NCBI RefSeq assembly: GCF_022869825.1
Contig: NZ_CP094971.1
Location: 1,985,501 to 2,049,500 of the forward strand
DNA from: Clostridium sp. BJN0001
GTDB lineage: Bacteria > Bacillota > Clostridia > Clostridiales > Clostridiaceae
Direction of reading: 5' to 3'
Length of the DNA: 64,000 nucleotides
Below are positions 18,206 to 27,700 of the stretch, piece after piece. The notes below the pieces were generated by a model that searched no databases, was not told the origin of the DNA, and saw nothing but the letters and a program-made list of their open reading frames with translations. Position 1 is the first letter of the stretch, and each line of letters begins with the position of its first letter. A program made the position numbers and the translations under genes.

Positions 18206-20521
18206 TTATCTTCTATTTTTCTTTTTATTTTTATTATATTTTGAAATTTCATTTTCAATACTTTTATAAAAATCAGACAGAGTTTCGTTATCTTTTAACA
18301 AAAATACTTCTATAGCATCTTCTATATTATCTATGGTAAAAAGATGAAAATTATTATTTTCAATATCTTCCTCTACCTCTGATCTTAAAATTAAATTGTC
18401 TCTATTTAAAGAAGGAAAAACCACCCCTTTATTTTTTGTACAATCTACTATACTGCACACTTTATGAAATCCTTCAATTTTTTGATTAAGCCCTCCTATA
18501 GGCTGAACTTCTCCAAACTGATTAAGTGAACCAGTAACTGCAATGTTCTGTTTTATAGGGTGTTTGCTAAGTGAAGATAATATACATAGCATTTCAGCTA
18601 CAGATGCACTGTCTCCTTCAACAACTCCATATGTCTGTTCAAAACTTAACTGAAAATTTACTGGAATTATATCATATGGATCTAATACACCGCTTAATAT
18701 CGCTTTTAAAATCATAATAGATTTTTCATGAATGCTTCCACTCATGTTAGATTCTTTATGAACATCTATTATTTTTCCTTCTCCCTTAGATGCAATACAT
18801 GTTACTTTCATAGGTTTTCCTATACTAAAATATGAATTTCCAACAACAGAAAGTGCATTAATGCAACCTATTTTCTCACCATTTATATCTATCATCATCT
18901 TTTTATTTTTATATTCACTATAAATTTCATCTTCTATTTTTTCATCATTATATATTGTTTTTAAAATTTCTCTCTTTGTTATTTTACTTTCCCCATCAAA
19001 AGTGCTGCTATTATTTGCCATTACAAGTGTTCTTAAAAGGTAATAATCATCATTTGATATTCTATTTCTATCATCTGTAATTCTTGAAAGATACTTTATA
19101 ACTTCAAATAATGCATCTTCTTCAATTCCCATCAAATTGTTTTTTTCAATTATATCACCAATTTTATATTCAATCTCACTCTCTGACTTCTTATCGCAAA
19201 TAACATCCAAAGTATCTTCTACTTTTATTGGAAATAATCTTTTAAAATCATCATCATTCTTATAAAGGAACGAATATGTCGAATAATCTCCAATTAATAT
19301 AATCTTAACATCAACCGGTATTTTTTGTGGTTTAATTGTTGATACGGAAAATAAATCCATATACTTTTTTACAAAATTATAATTGACAGAGTTATCAAAC
19401 ATCATTTTTTTTAAATAGTAATAAGTTGAACTATTTTGAAGAATTGCATCCATTCTTAATATTATACATCCATCATTTGCATTTAATATACTTCCAGCAC
19501 TTATCATTCCTGCTTCGGAAACATACGTTCCATTAGAAAGTGTCTTATACTCTATTGATCCTATAAGATTAAGAAGACTCGGATCTTCTTCATATATTAC
19601 TCTTGGATGATCATATTCAGAATTATCAACTAATACATTCACAGTAAACTTTGTAAAAATCTTTTTCAATTTATCTTCATCATCTTCAAGATTCATTGAA
19701 TAACATTTAACTATTTCTTCTTCAATTTGTTCGAACATATTATTTAAAAAATTAAGAGCATCTTTTTCGTATTTAAATTCATCATAAACGCTAAATTTTA
19801 TATCTTTTAAATTATCATTTAAAAAAATTTTATAAATTTCTTTTAGCCTTTCTATAGAATCAAGTTCAGCTTTTTTTAATTTTTCTAAAATAACTTCAGC
19901 CTGCTTCTTTAAATCAATTACATCATTGCTTATAAGTTCTTGTTTTTCTTCTTCAAGCATATCATATTCATTTTCTGTCATCTGCTCTTGCGAATCATCC
20001 TTAAGTGGAATAAATACAAAACCATTATTTGTATTTTTGACATCAAATTTTTTATTTTTAGCAATACTCGTAAGCTCTGATATATATTTATTTCTCTTTA
20101 ATATAATCTCCTGAAGTATATTCTCCTTCTCTTCATCTTCAGAAGAAGATTCATAAAATTTTAATATATAATCTAGATACTTTTCTTTAATTTTATCTGT
20201 TTCTTTCTTTAGTTTTTCCCCATTTCCATTTTTTAAAAAAATAGGAATAGTCTTTAACTCATCTAAATAAGTTATATAACATATATCATCCGGAGATTCT
20301 TTTTTAGAATAAAACTTTTCTAAATCATTTTTTAATTTTTTAAGCCTATCGCTTGAAAAAGAACCTATATAATAAATATTATAACCTTTACTTTTTATAC
20401 TAAGATTTTTTTCTATTTCATATAAAACATCTTCTCTTTGATAAGTTTCATCATTTTTTAAAACCCGATTTTGAAAATTCTTTTTAAAAATAACTTCATT
20501 TGGAGTAAGCTCTCTATACAT
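18206..20521 (-). CDS. Lon-like serine protease with degenerate ATPase part
   Basis: A 771-residue protein of the AAA_32/Lon family. The N-terminus (YRELTPNEVIF) and GYNIYYIGSFSSDRLKKL align with the family's start and P-loop, but the GTG(K/R)-type Walker A is replaced by GSFSSDRL. The Walker B region reads DGCIILRMDAI. From about residue 560 the proteolytic domain is intact: VEGDSASVAEMLCILS holds the nucleophile Ser, and GGLNQKIEGF the Lys of the Ser-Lys dyad. It is cytoplasmic. ATG 20521 has only a weak GTAGAGA site; a TTG six codons upstream is the alternative. The substrate is unknown, and an ATP-independent activity is inference. Confidence 0.8.
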   Translation of the reverse strand: MYRELTPNEVIFKKNFQNRVLKNDETYQREDVLYEIEKNLSIKSKGYNIYYIGSFSSDRLKKLKNDLEKFYSKKESPDDICYITYLDELKTIPIFLKNGNGEKLKKETDKIKEKYLDYILKFYESSSEDEEKENILQEIILKRNKYISELTSIAKNKKFDVKNTNNGFVFIPLKDDSQEQMTENEYDMLEEEKQELISNDVIDLKKQAEVILEKLKKAELDSIERLKEIYKIFLNDNLKDIKFSVYDEFKYEKDALNFLNNMFEQIEEEIVKCYSMNLEDDEDKLKKIFTKFTVNVLVDNSEYDHPRVIYEEDPSLLNLIGSIEYKTLSNGTYVSEAGMISAGSILNANDGCIILRMDAILQNSSTYYYLKKMMFDNSVNYNFVKKYMDLFSVSTIKPQKIPVDVKIILIGDYSTYSFLYKNDDDFKRLFPIKVEDTLDVICDKKSESEIEYKIGDIIEKNNLMGIEEDALFEVIKYLSRITDDRNRISNDDYYLLRTLVMANNSSTFDGESKITKREILKTIYNDEKIEDEIYSEYKNKKMMIDINGEKIGCINALSVVGNSYFSIGKPMKVTCIASKGEGKIIDVHKESNMSGSIHEKSIMILKAILSGVLDPYDIIPVNFQLSFEQTYGVVEGDSASVAEMLCILSSLSKHPIKQNIAVTGSLNQFGEVQPIGGLNQKIEGFHKVCSIVDCTKNKGVVFPSLNRDNLILRSEVEEDIENNNFHLFTIDNIEDAIEVFLLKDNETLSDFYKSIENEISKYNKNKKKNRR

Positions 20522-20628
20522 ATATATCTCTACTTTCAATTAAACAAAGATTAAAAGCAGTCTCCTCCTTATAATATCTCTATATAATATTAATATTCCA
20601 GAATAGAGAAATTAGAGATAGTTTTTTA

Positions 20629-21672
20629 CTAAAACATAGTAATTTGTTCGACTGTATTTTCTTTAAACGAAGAAACGCTTACACCTAAAAGTCTTACTTT
20701 AAGTTTAAATCCCTCATTAAAAATAAGTTCTTTAACTACATTAAATATATCTTCACCTCTATAAATATAATAATTTAAAGTTTTACTTCTTGTATGTATA
20801 TGAAAATCTGTTGTTTTAAATTTAAATGTGATAGTCTTTCCTGTTACATTTCTTTTATTAAGCATATCATTAACTTCAAAGCACAAAGGCTTTAAAATAC
20901 TAAGCATCTCATTTTTATCTAAAATATCATCTTTTAATGTAACTTCTTTTCCGCATGATTTAGAATCTATTTTTTCTTTAACCTCACGCTTATCAATTCC
21001 TCTTATCCTTTTATATACATCTTCTCCTGATTTTCCAAGATAATTTATAAGAAATTCTTCTGAAAGACTATATAAATCTTTTACCGTAAAGATCCCCATA
21101 TTATTAAGTTTTAATAATGATACTTTTCCAATCCCATAAATTTTATTTATTTTTAAAGGAAATAAAATATCAGGGATCATATCTTTTGAAATAATTTTTA
21201 TTCCATTTGGTTTATTCCATTCAGATGCAATCTTTGCAAGAAATTTATTATATGATATTCCAACAGATAAAGTAAGTGATGTTTTTTTAAACACTTCTTT
21301 CTTTATAGCCCTTGCAATTTCTAATGCATTATCATGTACTTGAGATATATCTAAAAAAGCTTCATCAATAGACATTTTTTCAATCTTACTCGTATATTTC
21401 TGAAATATACTAAATATTATATTTGATACTTCTTTATATCTACTATATCTTCCATCAAGATATACCCCTTGTGGACATTTTTCCATAGCCATAAAAATAG
21501 GCATACTTGAATATATTCCATATTCTCGTGCTTCATATGAACATGTTGAAACAACACCTCTTCTTTTTATACTTCCTACAATAACAGGTTTTCCTTTAAG
21601 AGATTCATCATCATGCTGTTCAACTGATGCAAAAAAAGCATCCATATCAATATGAAGAATATTATTACACAT
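20629..21672 (-). CDS. dinB: DNA polymerase IV (Y family)
   Basis: An error-prone lesion-bypass polymerase of 347 residues. The catalytic motifs are ILHIDMDAFFASVEQ (first Asp near residue 9) and SIDEAFLDIS near 100. The steric-gate region RRGVVSTCSYEAREYGI, a helix-hairpin-helix (INKIYGIGKVSLLKLNNMGI) and the little-finger domain are present. The C-terminus EQITMF resembles the QxxLF-type sliding-clamp binding motif. ATG 21672 is preferred over an in-frame GTG five codons earlier. It is followed by the Lon-like gene after a gap of about 107 bases; a short AT-rich inverted repeat (TCTCTAT/ATAGAGA) lies between them. Confidence 0.93.
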   Translation of the reverse strand: MCNNILHIDMDAFFASVEQHDDESLKGKPVIVGSIKRRGVVSTCSYEAREYGIYSSMPIFMAMEKCPQGVYLDGRYSRYKEVSNIIFSIFQKYTSKIEKMSIDEAFLDISQVHDNALEIARAIKKEVFKKTSLTLSVGISYNKFLAKIASEWNKPNGIKIISKDMIPDILFPLKINKIYGIGKVSLLKLNNMGIFTVKDLYSLSEEFLINYLGKSGEDVYKRIRGIDKREVKEKIDSKSCGKEVTLKDDILDKNEMLSILKPLCFEVNDMLNKRNVTGKTITFKFKTTDFHIHTRSKTLNYYIYRGEDIFNVVKELIFNEGFKLKVRLLGVSVSSFKENTVEQITMF

Positions 21673-21715
21673 AAATAAAATCACCACTTTTCATATTTTC
21701 TTTTATTTTATAATA

Positions 21716-21765
21716 AAAGGTTGATGACTGGATATTAAAAATATTTTTTCCAGTCATCAACCTTT
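21716..21765 (-). terminator. Terminator after the DUF4003-like gene
   Basis: A perfect 16-bp stem (21716-21731 with 21750-21765) with an AT-only 18-base loop, in the 114-base gap before dinB. The downstream T run is short. Confidence 0.75.
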
Positions 21766-21786
21766 ATATTATTAAATTCACAATTT

Positions 21787-22701
21787 TTAAGCAAGAATTT
21801 CATCAAATACACTCTGATTTTTATTTACACTTGTTGCATATACACCATATGCTAAGAACTCGTCTACAAATTTCATATTTATAATTTTTCTTCTATCACT
21901 CATAAGTACACTTGTAAGTGCTATCATATTTCTTATTTCAGTATCCATATACATTATATATGCACTTTCTTCAATACACATATATTCTGTTACCTGCTTT
22001 ACAAAATGAATACATCTGTCAACATTTTCATCTAAGAGTTCCAAATCTGCTACAGGTAGAAATTGAGCAGGTATTTTAAGTTTACTTTCATCAAGTTCTT
22101 TATTAAGTATTTCGCAAATACGTATTTTCTTTTCAACATTTTTATTATTTAAAATCATAGATGCTAACATTGATTTAGAAAAAGATGAATTACTATATAA
22201 TTCTAAAACATTTGATATTTCATCTTTTGTATTATTATTTAATGCAAACATTACACATAATAAATAATTTTCATTAAGAAGCGTATACATTTCTTCAGCA
22301 ATTTCTATATATTTCTTGTAATCTTTTTTATCGGCATATCTGCATATTGTATATGCTGATAAAACAAGCTGCTCTGATATTGGCATATTTTTATCAATCA
22401 TAATATCATAAACACAAACTATATCATTTAAAATTTTTTCCTGCATAAAACCCTGATTGCTTTCAATTAAAAAAGATAAAATATATAAAGTATCGCCTCT
22501 AAACTGAGATGTCTTAGATGTCTTTTCTTCAATTGTATTTCTGATTACCCTTATTCTTTCACCATCTATATATCTTCTTTTATAACCATTTAACATAGAT
22601 GCAAAATGGTTGATTAATTCTCCATCAAATCTTAAAGTCTCAGATGCTTTTCTAAAATTTCTGATAGTAAAATCACACACTTCTCTAATATTATTATTCA
22701 T
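21787..22701 (-). CDS. DUF4003-like protein of unknown function
   Basis: A 304-residue soluble, largely helical protein with no signal peptide or membrane segment. The central IRNTIEEKTSKTSQFRGDTLYILSFLI region (written in part: EEKTSKTSQFRG) resembles DUF4003 family members, which have similar length and no known function. It has many short hydrophobic helices and no metal or nucleotide motif I can see. The start follows a GGGGGG-type ribosome site (minus-strand TGGGGGGATAATT). It is transcribed divergently from the gene at 22900 and ends in a strong terminator. Confidence 0.6.
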   Translation of the reverse strand: MNNNIREVCDFTIRNFRKASETLRFDGELINHFASMLNGYKRRYIDGERIRVIRNTIEEKTSKTSQFRGDTLYILSFLIESNQGFMQEKILNDIVCVYDIMIDKNMPISEQLVLSAYTICRYADKKDYKKYIEIAEEMYTLLNENYLLCVMFALNNNTKDEISNVLELYSNSSFSKSMLASMILNNKNVEKKIRICEILNKELDESKLKIPAQFLPVADLELLDENVDRCIHFVKQVTEYMCIEESAYIMYMDTEIRNMIALTSVLMSDRRKIINMKFVDEFLAYGVYATSVNKNQSVFDEILA

Positions 22702-22899
22702 AATTATCCCCCCATAAATCTCTCATTACTTTTATTATATCATAAATAGAATGCTATAATAACAATTAATTTCAAATAATCAATCCACAATTATCTACAA
22801 TAATAATGTTATTTTACCCTATAAAGATATTAAATTATTAAATATTATGTTATAATTAACAGTATGATTAATCTATTTTATTTCTAAAGGAGAATCAGC

Positions 22900-23322
22900 A
22901 TGAGTTTAAAAGATAAATTTAATGGTTATTTTCAATCTGTATATATGCAAAAATACGGTGATAGAATTACAAGTAATCAAGGTACTGTATTATCAGTAAA
23001 ATTAGTTGAAAAAAATTATTTTATAATAAAGTTACTTTCAGCAGAACTAGTTTTAAAGCCTCAAGTTGGAAAAGGAATAGTAAAATGTTATTATAATAAG
23101 AAAAGATGGTTTAAAAAGCCTGAATTTATTACATTAAAACAAGGTCATAAAGTTATAATAATGGGCCTTAAAGGTGCTAAAACCACTAAAAAACATAGCA
23201 TAGAAGATATTCAGGTAATCAACATTATAAATCTTACTACTAATAAAGACCTTGTTCCTGTTGATCATAGTCAAATTAAAAAAGCACGTCAGCAGGCAAA
23301 TTCGATGATGATGAGAAAATAA
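22900..23322 (+). CDS. Small basic protein of unknown function
   Basis: A 140-residue protein, lysine-rich, without signal peptide or membrane segment. Residues about 25-100 alternate hydrophobic and polar positions as in a beta-barrel (GTVLSVKLVEKNYFIIKLL, KVIIMGLKGAK), and the C-terminal 25 residues are a basic helix ending in NSMMMRK. No family is recognised. A perfect ribosome site (AAAGGAG) lies 7 bases before ATG. TATAAT at 22851-22856 may be its -10 box. A strong terminator follows at 23333. Confidence 0.65.
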   Translation: MSLKDKFNGYFQSVYMQKYGDRITSNQGTVLSVKLVEKNYFIIKLLSAELVLKPQVGKGIVKCYYNKKRWFKKPEFITLKQGHKVIIMGLKGAKTTKKHSIEDIQVINIINLTTNKDLVPVDHSQIKKARQQANSMMMRK

Positions 23323-23332
23323 TTAATAAAAT

Positions 23333-23383
23333 AGAACCTATAAAATAGACATTAAAAAAACTATTTTAATAGGTTCTTTTTTT
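23333..23383 (+). terminator. Terminator after the small basic protein gene
   Basis: AGAACCTAT (23333-23341) pairs with 23369-23377, and AAAATAG inside it pairs with CTATTTT, leaving one bulged A. A T run follows. Confidence 0.85.
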
Positions 23384-23402
23384 GTATACTTTTTAAGATA
23401 TT

Positions 23403-25670
23403 TTATTTATAAACAATTTTATCTACCAATGAATAAATATTATGTTTATAAGCATATATAGTAAGATATTTCTTATATCCCCATCTGCTTTCTTTATATA
23501 ATTCTACACTTTCTTTTGGAACATAAACGTCTAATTTATTATCCATAGAACTAAGTGATTCTATTTCAGGAGGATTTAATGCAAATATATTAATTCTATT
23601 TAATTTTTCACACCCAAAATTATTATACTTTGGCATATATTTAAACATGGAACCGAAAGTTATTTCATTTAAATTTATGCACTCGCAGCATGAATACTTG
23701 CCAAGCTTTTCTATAGACATAAGCTTTATCTTTTCTAATAAATCACACATATAAAACACGTAATCTCCTATACTTCTTATATTATCTTCCATGTCTATAT
23801 TAATTATCTCTTTTAAATTATCACACATATAAAAATTATAATTTTCTATTACTTCTAATAATTTATTAATTTTTATATTAGTCAAATTTTTGCACTTTGA
23901 AAATGAAGCAGTTCCCAATGTGTTTACATTTTCAGGAATCTCGTATTCTTTTTCATCTTTTGCCTCTGGATAATAAATTAATTTTGTCATATCATTGTTA
24001 AATAAAACCCCATTAACTGACTTTAATGATATATTGTGATCTTTAACATAAACATTTTTAAGATTTTCACAATCACTTAAAGCATATTCCTGAATATCTG
24101 TAACATTTTTAGGTATAGTTATTTGAAATTCATTTCCAACATATTGTATTAGCAAATTATTTTCTATTGCTAATTCTTCATTAATTATATTGTCTGGATA
24201 AATCTTATCTTTAAGCTCCATCCATCCCGCTGAATTTATATATTTTCCATAAGAATTTGAAGGCACATAAATATTAAACGATTCTAACATAAGAAAAAGT
24301 CTTCTATTAATTTCTGGAGGCTCTAGTGAATTTACATATAACACTCTAAAATTATCATCTTTTGACCATTTAAAAAACATATAAGTGCTGGCAATACTAC
24401 TTACACTGCTTGGAATGCTATATTTATAATCGTTCCTTCCTACTGGATATGATATAAATTTTGTTTCGTCTTTATTATATAAAACCCCTTCAATATCTTT
24501 ATAATACTTATTTCTTTCATCTACATGTATTTCTTTTAAATTGAAACACCATTCAAAAGGATTTCCTTCAATAGTTTCAACATTTTCAGGGATACTGATA
24601 TTTGATATTCCTGTACCAAAGAAACATTTATTTCCTATAAATTTTACCTCTTTAGGAAATTCAATTTCTTTTAAATTTAGATTGCCTAAAAATGCTCTTT
24701 CTCCTATATACTTTAATTTGCTATTTTCACCAAATATTATTTTTCTAAGAGCTGGCACTTCTATATACGTATAATTATAAGAGCGGTATACCGATTTGAA
24801 AAACACCTCATTTTCTATAACTTCAACAGTATCTGGAATTATTAATTCTTCTAAATAAATATTCCAAAAAAAGGCTTGAGATTTAATAATACGTAGCTTT
24901 TCCGGTAAAATTAAAGTTGAAAAATTGCTATTTTCAAATCCATATTTTCCGATTATTGTAACATATTTTTTATTATAAGAACTTGGTATTACTAAATTAT
25001 CTGGTAAGTCATCTTTATTTTTAGCATATACAGTATAAGCTTTTTCATCTTCATTTAATTCAAATCTAAAGAATCCCAAACTTGAAGGAATATGCTCCTT
25101 GAAAGGAAAAATTAAATCTTTATATTCATTCCAATTATAAAAAGACTTATAAACTTCAGTAGCTTCTTTTGGTACTTTAATCTCTAAATATGGTGAAGTC
25201 TCAAAGAAAACTATTCTTTCTAGTTTAGCAGGATATTTTGAATTTAAATAAACCTGTTGAAGGTTTGAGCATGAATGAAATGCAGCAGTTTTTATACTTT
25301 CTATACTTTCTGGAAGCTCAATACTTTCTAAAGATATACATTTGTAAAAGGCAAAAGATCCTATACTTTTTATATTGCTATTATCCTTAAATATTACAAT
25401 AGCTAAATTTTGACATTCTGAAAAAGCATTCTTTTTAATTTTAGTTACAGGAAGACCTTTATATTCACTTGGAATAATTATAATATAAGGAATATCACTT
25501 TTATTTTTAGCCGATATGGTATAGCTTTTTCTATTATCATTAAGCTCAAATTCAAAATAACTATAAGACTCAATTTCAGAATTACTTTTTTTAAGCATAT
25601 TATTTTGCTTTACAAAAATATCATCATCATTTATATCTATAACGTCATTAAATCTTTTCTTGTTTTCCAT
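23403..25670 (-). CDS. BspA-like leucine-rich repeat protein (LRR_5), no signal peptide
   Basis: A 755-residue repeat protein. Units of about 23 residues with the LRR_5 pattern I..IG..AF..C.NL..I.LP recur, for example IKSIGSFAFYKCISLESIELP near 100, YIGERAFLGNLNLKEIEFP near 325 and LGTASFSKCKNLTNIKI near 585. Three segments start with (F)ELN..K.YT(I/V).AKN, which suggests internal duplication. Segments with YVPKES/EVY.S..W..YK (for example LDVYVPKESVELYK) recur three or four times. Such proteins usually act at the surface, but here the N-terminus is charged and has no signal peptide or anchor, so it is predicted cytoplasmic. Function unknown. Confidence 0.85.
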   Translation of the reverse strand: MENKKRFNDVIDINDDDIFVKQNNMLKKSNSEIESYSYFEFELNDNRKSYTISAKNKSDIPYIIIIPSEYKGLPVTKIKKNAFSECQNLAIVIFKDNSNIKSIGSFAFYKCISLESIELPESIESIKTAAFHSCSNLQQVYLNSKYPAKLERIVFFETSPYLEIKVPKEATEVYKSFYNWNEYKDLIFPFKEHIPSSLGFFRFELNEDEKAYTVYAKNKDDLPDNLVIPSSYNKKYVTIIGKYGFENSNFSTLILPEKLRIIKSQAFFWNIYLEELIIPDTVEVIENEVFFKSVYRSYNYTYIEVPALRKIIFGENSKLKYIGERAFLGNLNLKEIEFPKEVKFIGNKCFFGTGISNISIPENVETIEGNPFEWCFNLKEIHVDERNKYYKDIEGVLYNKDETKFISYPVGRNDYKYSIPSSVSSIASTYMFFKWSKDDNFRVLYVNSLEPPEINRRLFLMLESFNIYVPSNSYGKYINSAGWMELKDKIYPDNIINEELAIENNLLIQYVGNEFQITIPKNVTDIQEYALSDCENLKNVYVKDHNISLKSVNGVLFNNDMTKLIYYPEAKDEKEYEIPENVNTLGTASFSKCKNLTNIKINKLLEVIENYNFYMCDNLKEIINIDMEDNIRSIGDYVFYMCDLLEKIKLMSIEKLGKYSCCECINLNEITFGSMFKYMPKYNNFGCEKLNRINIFALNPPEIESLSSMDNKLDVYVPKESVELYKESRWGYKKYLTIYAYKHNIYSLVDKIVYK

Positions 25671-25771
25671 TACCTTGATTACTCTCCTTTACTATAAAAT
25701 TTTTCTTCTAATAATAATATATTCAAAAAATAATATTCAAGTTCCTTTTTTATTATTAAGTAAATGTAATT

Positions 25772-25811
25772 AAAAAAAGCTGACCCCTATTCAATATAGG
25801 GATCAGCTTTT
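25772..25811 (-). terminator. Terminator of fchA and the polysaccharide operon
   Basis: A stem of 15 pairs with one C/A mismatch (25775-25790 with 25796-25811), 5-base loop, then a run of seven T on the minus strand. Confidence 0.85.
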
Positions 25812-25837
25812 AGCTATCTAGTCTTTTTTATTAATTA

Positions 25838-26458
25838 TTAAGATACTATTTCTTTTTTCAATTTCTCTGATTTCTCTAATATGTCATCTAATTCTTTATA
25901 AATATGTAAATACTTATTCTTATCTTTCAAAAAATCCAAATTTACTTTTACATTTATAATAGAACTTTCAATTGCCGCATGAAGAAGTACTGCTGAAATT
26001 TGAAGATCTGAAAAAAGCATTTTATTTCCGTATTTTTTCATAATCTCTAAATTATTATAAAATTCAAAAGATCTTTTGCAAAGTCTATATGGTACTTCCA
26101 TAGCTTTTACTGTATTTTCTTCAATAGCTATGCTTCTCTTTTCTTTTTCATCTTCTGTATTTTTAGGCATAGAATAACTATTCATAAGAAACATAAAATT
26201 CTCTTTGTCTTCCTGCATAAATGATAATGATTCTTCAATAAATTTATCGCTTTCTTTTTTAAATCTATTTATTTTTTCTTTTTCATCATCTGAAAGCTGT
26301 TCATACTTTTTCTTCCCAATAGTAAGTGAATAAACCATCGAATTTAAAGAAGCTGATAGTGCAGAAATAAAGCCTGCTACTGCACCGCCTCCTGGTGCTG
26401 GTGAACTCGAAGATAAATCTTTCAAAAACTCACTTATTTTTTGATTACTAAATTCCAT
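25838..26458 (-). CDS. fchA: Formiminotetrahydrofolate cyclodeaminase / cyclohydrolase family
   Basis: A 206-residue protein of the FTCD_C family. The signature SSSSPAPGGGAVAGFISALSASL (near 16-38; core PAPGGGAVAG) is the substrate-binding loop, followed by the helical bundle typical of the family. In anaerobes this enzyme converts 5-formimino-THF to 5,10-methenyl-THF, or serves one-carbon metabolism. It starts 15 bases after the O-antigen ligase gene stop with an AAGGAG site, so it is probably co-transcribed at the end of the polysaccharide operon, although the functions seem unrelated. Confidence 0.9.
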   Translation of the reverse strand: MEFSNQKISEFLKDLSSSSPAPGGGAVAGFISALSASLNSMVYSLTIGKKKYEQLSDDEKEKINRFKKESDKFIEESLSFMQEDKENFMFLMNSYSMPKNTEDEKEKRSIAIEENTVKAMEVPYRLCKRSFEFYNNLEIMKKYGNKMLFSDLQISAVLLHAAIESSIINVKVNLDFLKDKNKYLHIYKELDDILEKSEKLKKEIVS

Positions 26459-26473
26459 AAGTACTCTCCTTAA

Positions 26474-27700
26474 CTAAAAATTTTTATTATCCATTATCGA
26501 AATTATATATCCTAAATATATCCAAAAAATAATACTTATAAAGCTTATAATATATATAAGATTACTTTCAAAAAGATTTACAACTAATATGCCATTAACA
26601 AGTGAAAACAAAATAGTACTTCTAAATTTTGCTTTCTTATTAAGATTAGACATTTTATTAACTAAAAATAAGAATACTGTTATAAGAAAAATCATAAATA
26701 TTATAAGTGGGATCATTCCATTAATGAGCGCTATCTGAATATAAATGTTATGAATTCCACCCCAGTCTAATCCTGGAAGATCTGTCACTTGAGGTCTTGC
26801 AAGTCTTACAGCTTCTACAAAACTACTATTTCCAATTCCAACAAATGGATGCTTTTGAATTGCAATAAGAGCTGATTCCCATATATAGCTTCTTCCACTT
26901 GTAAAATATCTTATTGATAGATTATTAATATTAATTAGCGTAAAAACTATAATAAGAAATGGTACTAATACTGTAACTGCCTTTATTATTCTCTGTTTTG
27001 AATATACTATTATAAGTGTAAAAACTATAGTAAGAAGTAGAAGAAATGCACTTCTTCCTTTCGAATAAAATAAAGTCACAATCTGAATTAATATATTTAT
27101 TTCAAAAAATATTTTATATTTATATTTTATATTTCTTGTGCATAAATATAATGATATAACTATTGCAATTGCAGCAGCTATAGATAGTGAATTTTTATTT
27201 TCAAACAGTCCATTAGTTCCCCCATAATACATTTTTTCTATATTTATGTATTTATCTGTGAATTTCAAAACTGCTGAAACCAATGATACCACAAACATAA
27301 ATATTGAATAAAAAATGCTTATTATATTTATTTCTCTAATAATCTTTTTCTTTTCTGTAAATACATCTATTGAAAATACTGACATAAAAAGTACTGCATT
27401 TATAACCCATGCTTTTATATTAGAGATGTCTTTATAAAAAATTACATTAAAAATAAATGTAACAATAATAAAAATGCTGAGTATAATATCAAAATTATAA
27501 AGTTTTCTTTTTCTATAATCCTTAAAAATAGTAAATATAATTAAAAGCATTCCCCATAAAAGAGCTATTTTAGAAATAATATTTATATGCGGAATTTCCT
27601 TTATTATTGTAACTGTTGTAAGACTAACAAATAAATAGAAGATTTTAAAATAGAACCTGTTATCTAAAAAATTATATATTTTTTCTGCTATACTTTTCAT
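26474..27700 (-). CDS. O-antigen ligase/polymerase-like membrane protein (Wzy_C)
   Basis: A 408-residue integral membrane protein with about 10-11 hydrophobic helices. A large extracytoplasmic loop near residues 265-310 contains RSYIWESALIAIQKHPFVGIGNSSF and LPGLDWGGIHNIYIQ, the pattern of the Wzy_C/O-antigen ligase family (conserved Arg and the HN motif). Family members polymerise or ligate lipid-linked glycans outside the membrane. Its start lies inside the end of the preceding GT gene (29-base overlap). It is the last glycan gene of the operon. Ligase versus polymerase cannot be decided from sequence. Confidence 0.85.
   Translation of the reverse strand: MKSIAEKIYNFLDNRFYFKIFYLFVSLTTVTIIKEIPHINIISKIALLWGMLLIIFTIFKDYRKRKLYNFDIILSIFIIVTFIFNVIFYKDISNIKAWVINAVLFMSVFSIDVFTEKKKIIREINIISIFYSIFMFVVSLVSAVLKFTDKYINIEKMYYGGTNGLFENKNSLSIAAAIAIVISLYLCTRNIKYKYKIFFEINILIQIVTLFYSKGRSAFLLLLTIVFTLIIVYSKQRIIKAVTVLVPFLIIVFTLININNLSIRYFTSGRSYIWESALIAIQKHPFVGIGNSSFVEAVRLARPQVTDLPGLDWGGIHNIYIQIALINGMIPLIIFMIFLITVFLFLVNKMSNLNKKAKFRSTILFSLVNGILVVNLFESNLIYIISFISIIFWIYLGYIISIMDNKNF

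Noticed and set aside
23403..25670. CRISPR or DNA-level tandem repeat in the LRR gene
   Set aside because: Repeats exist at protein level only; the DNA units diverge and no spacer-repeat pattern exists anywhere in the window.
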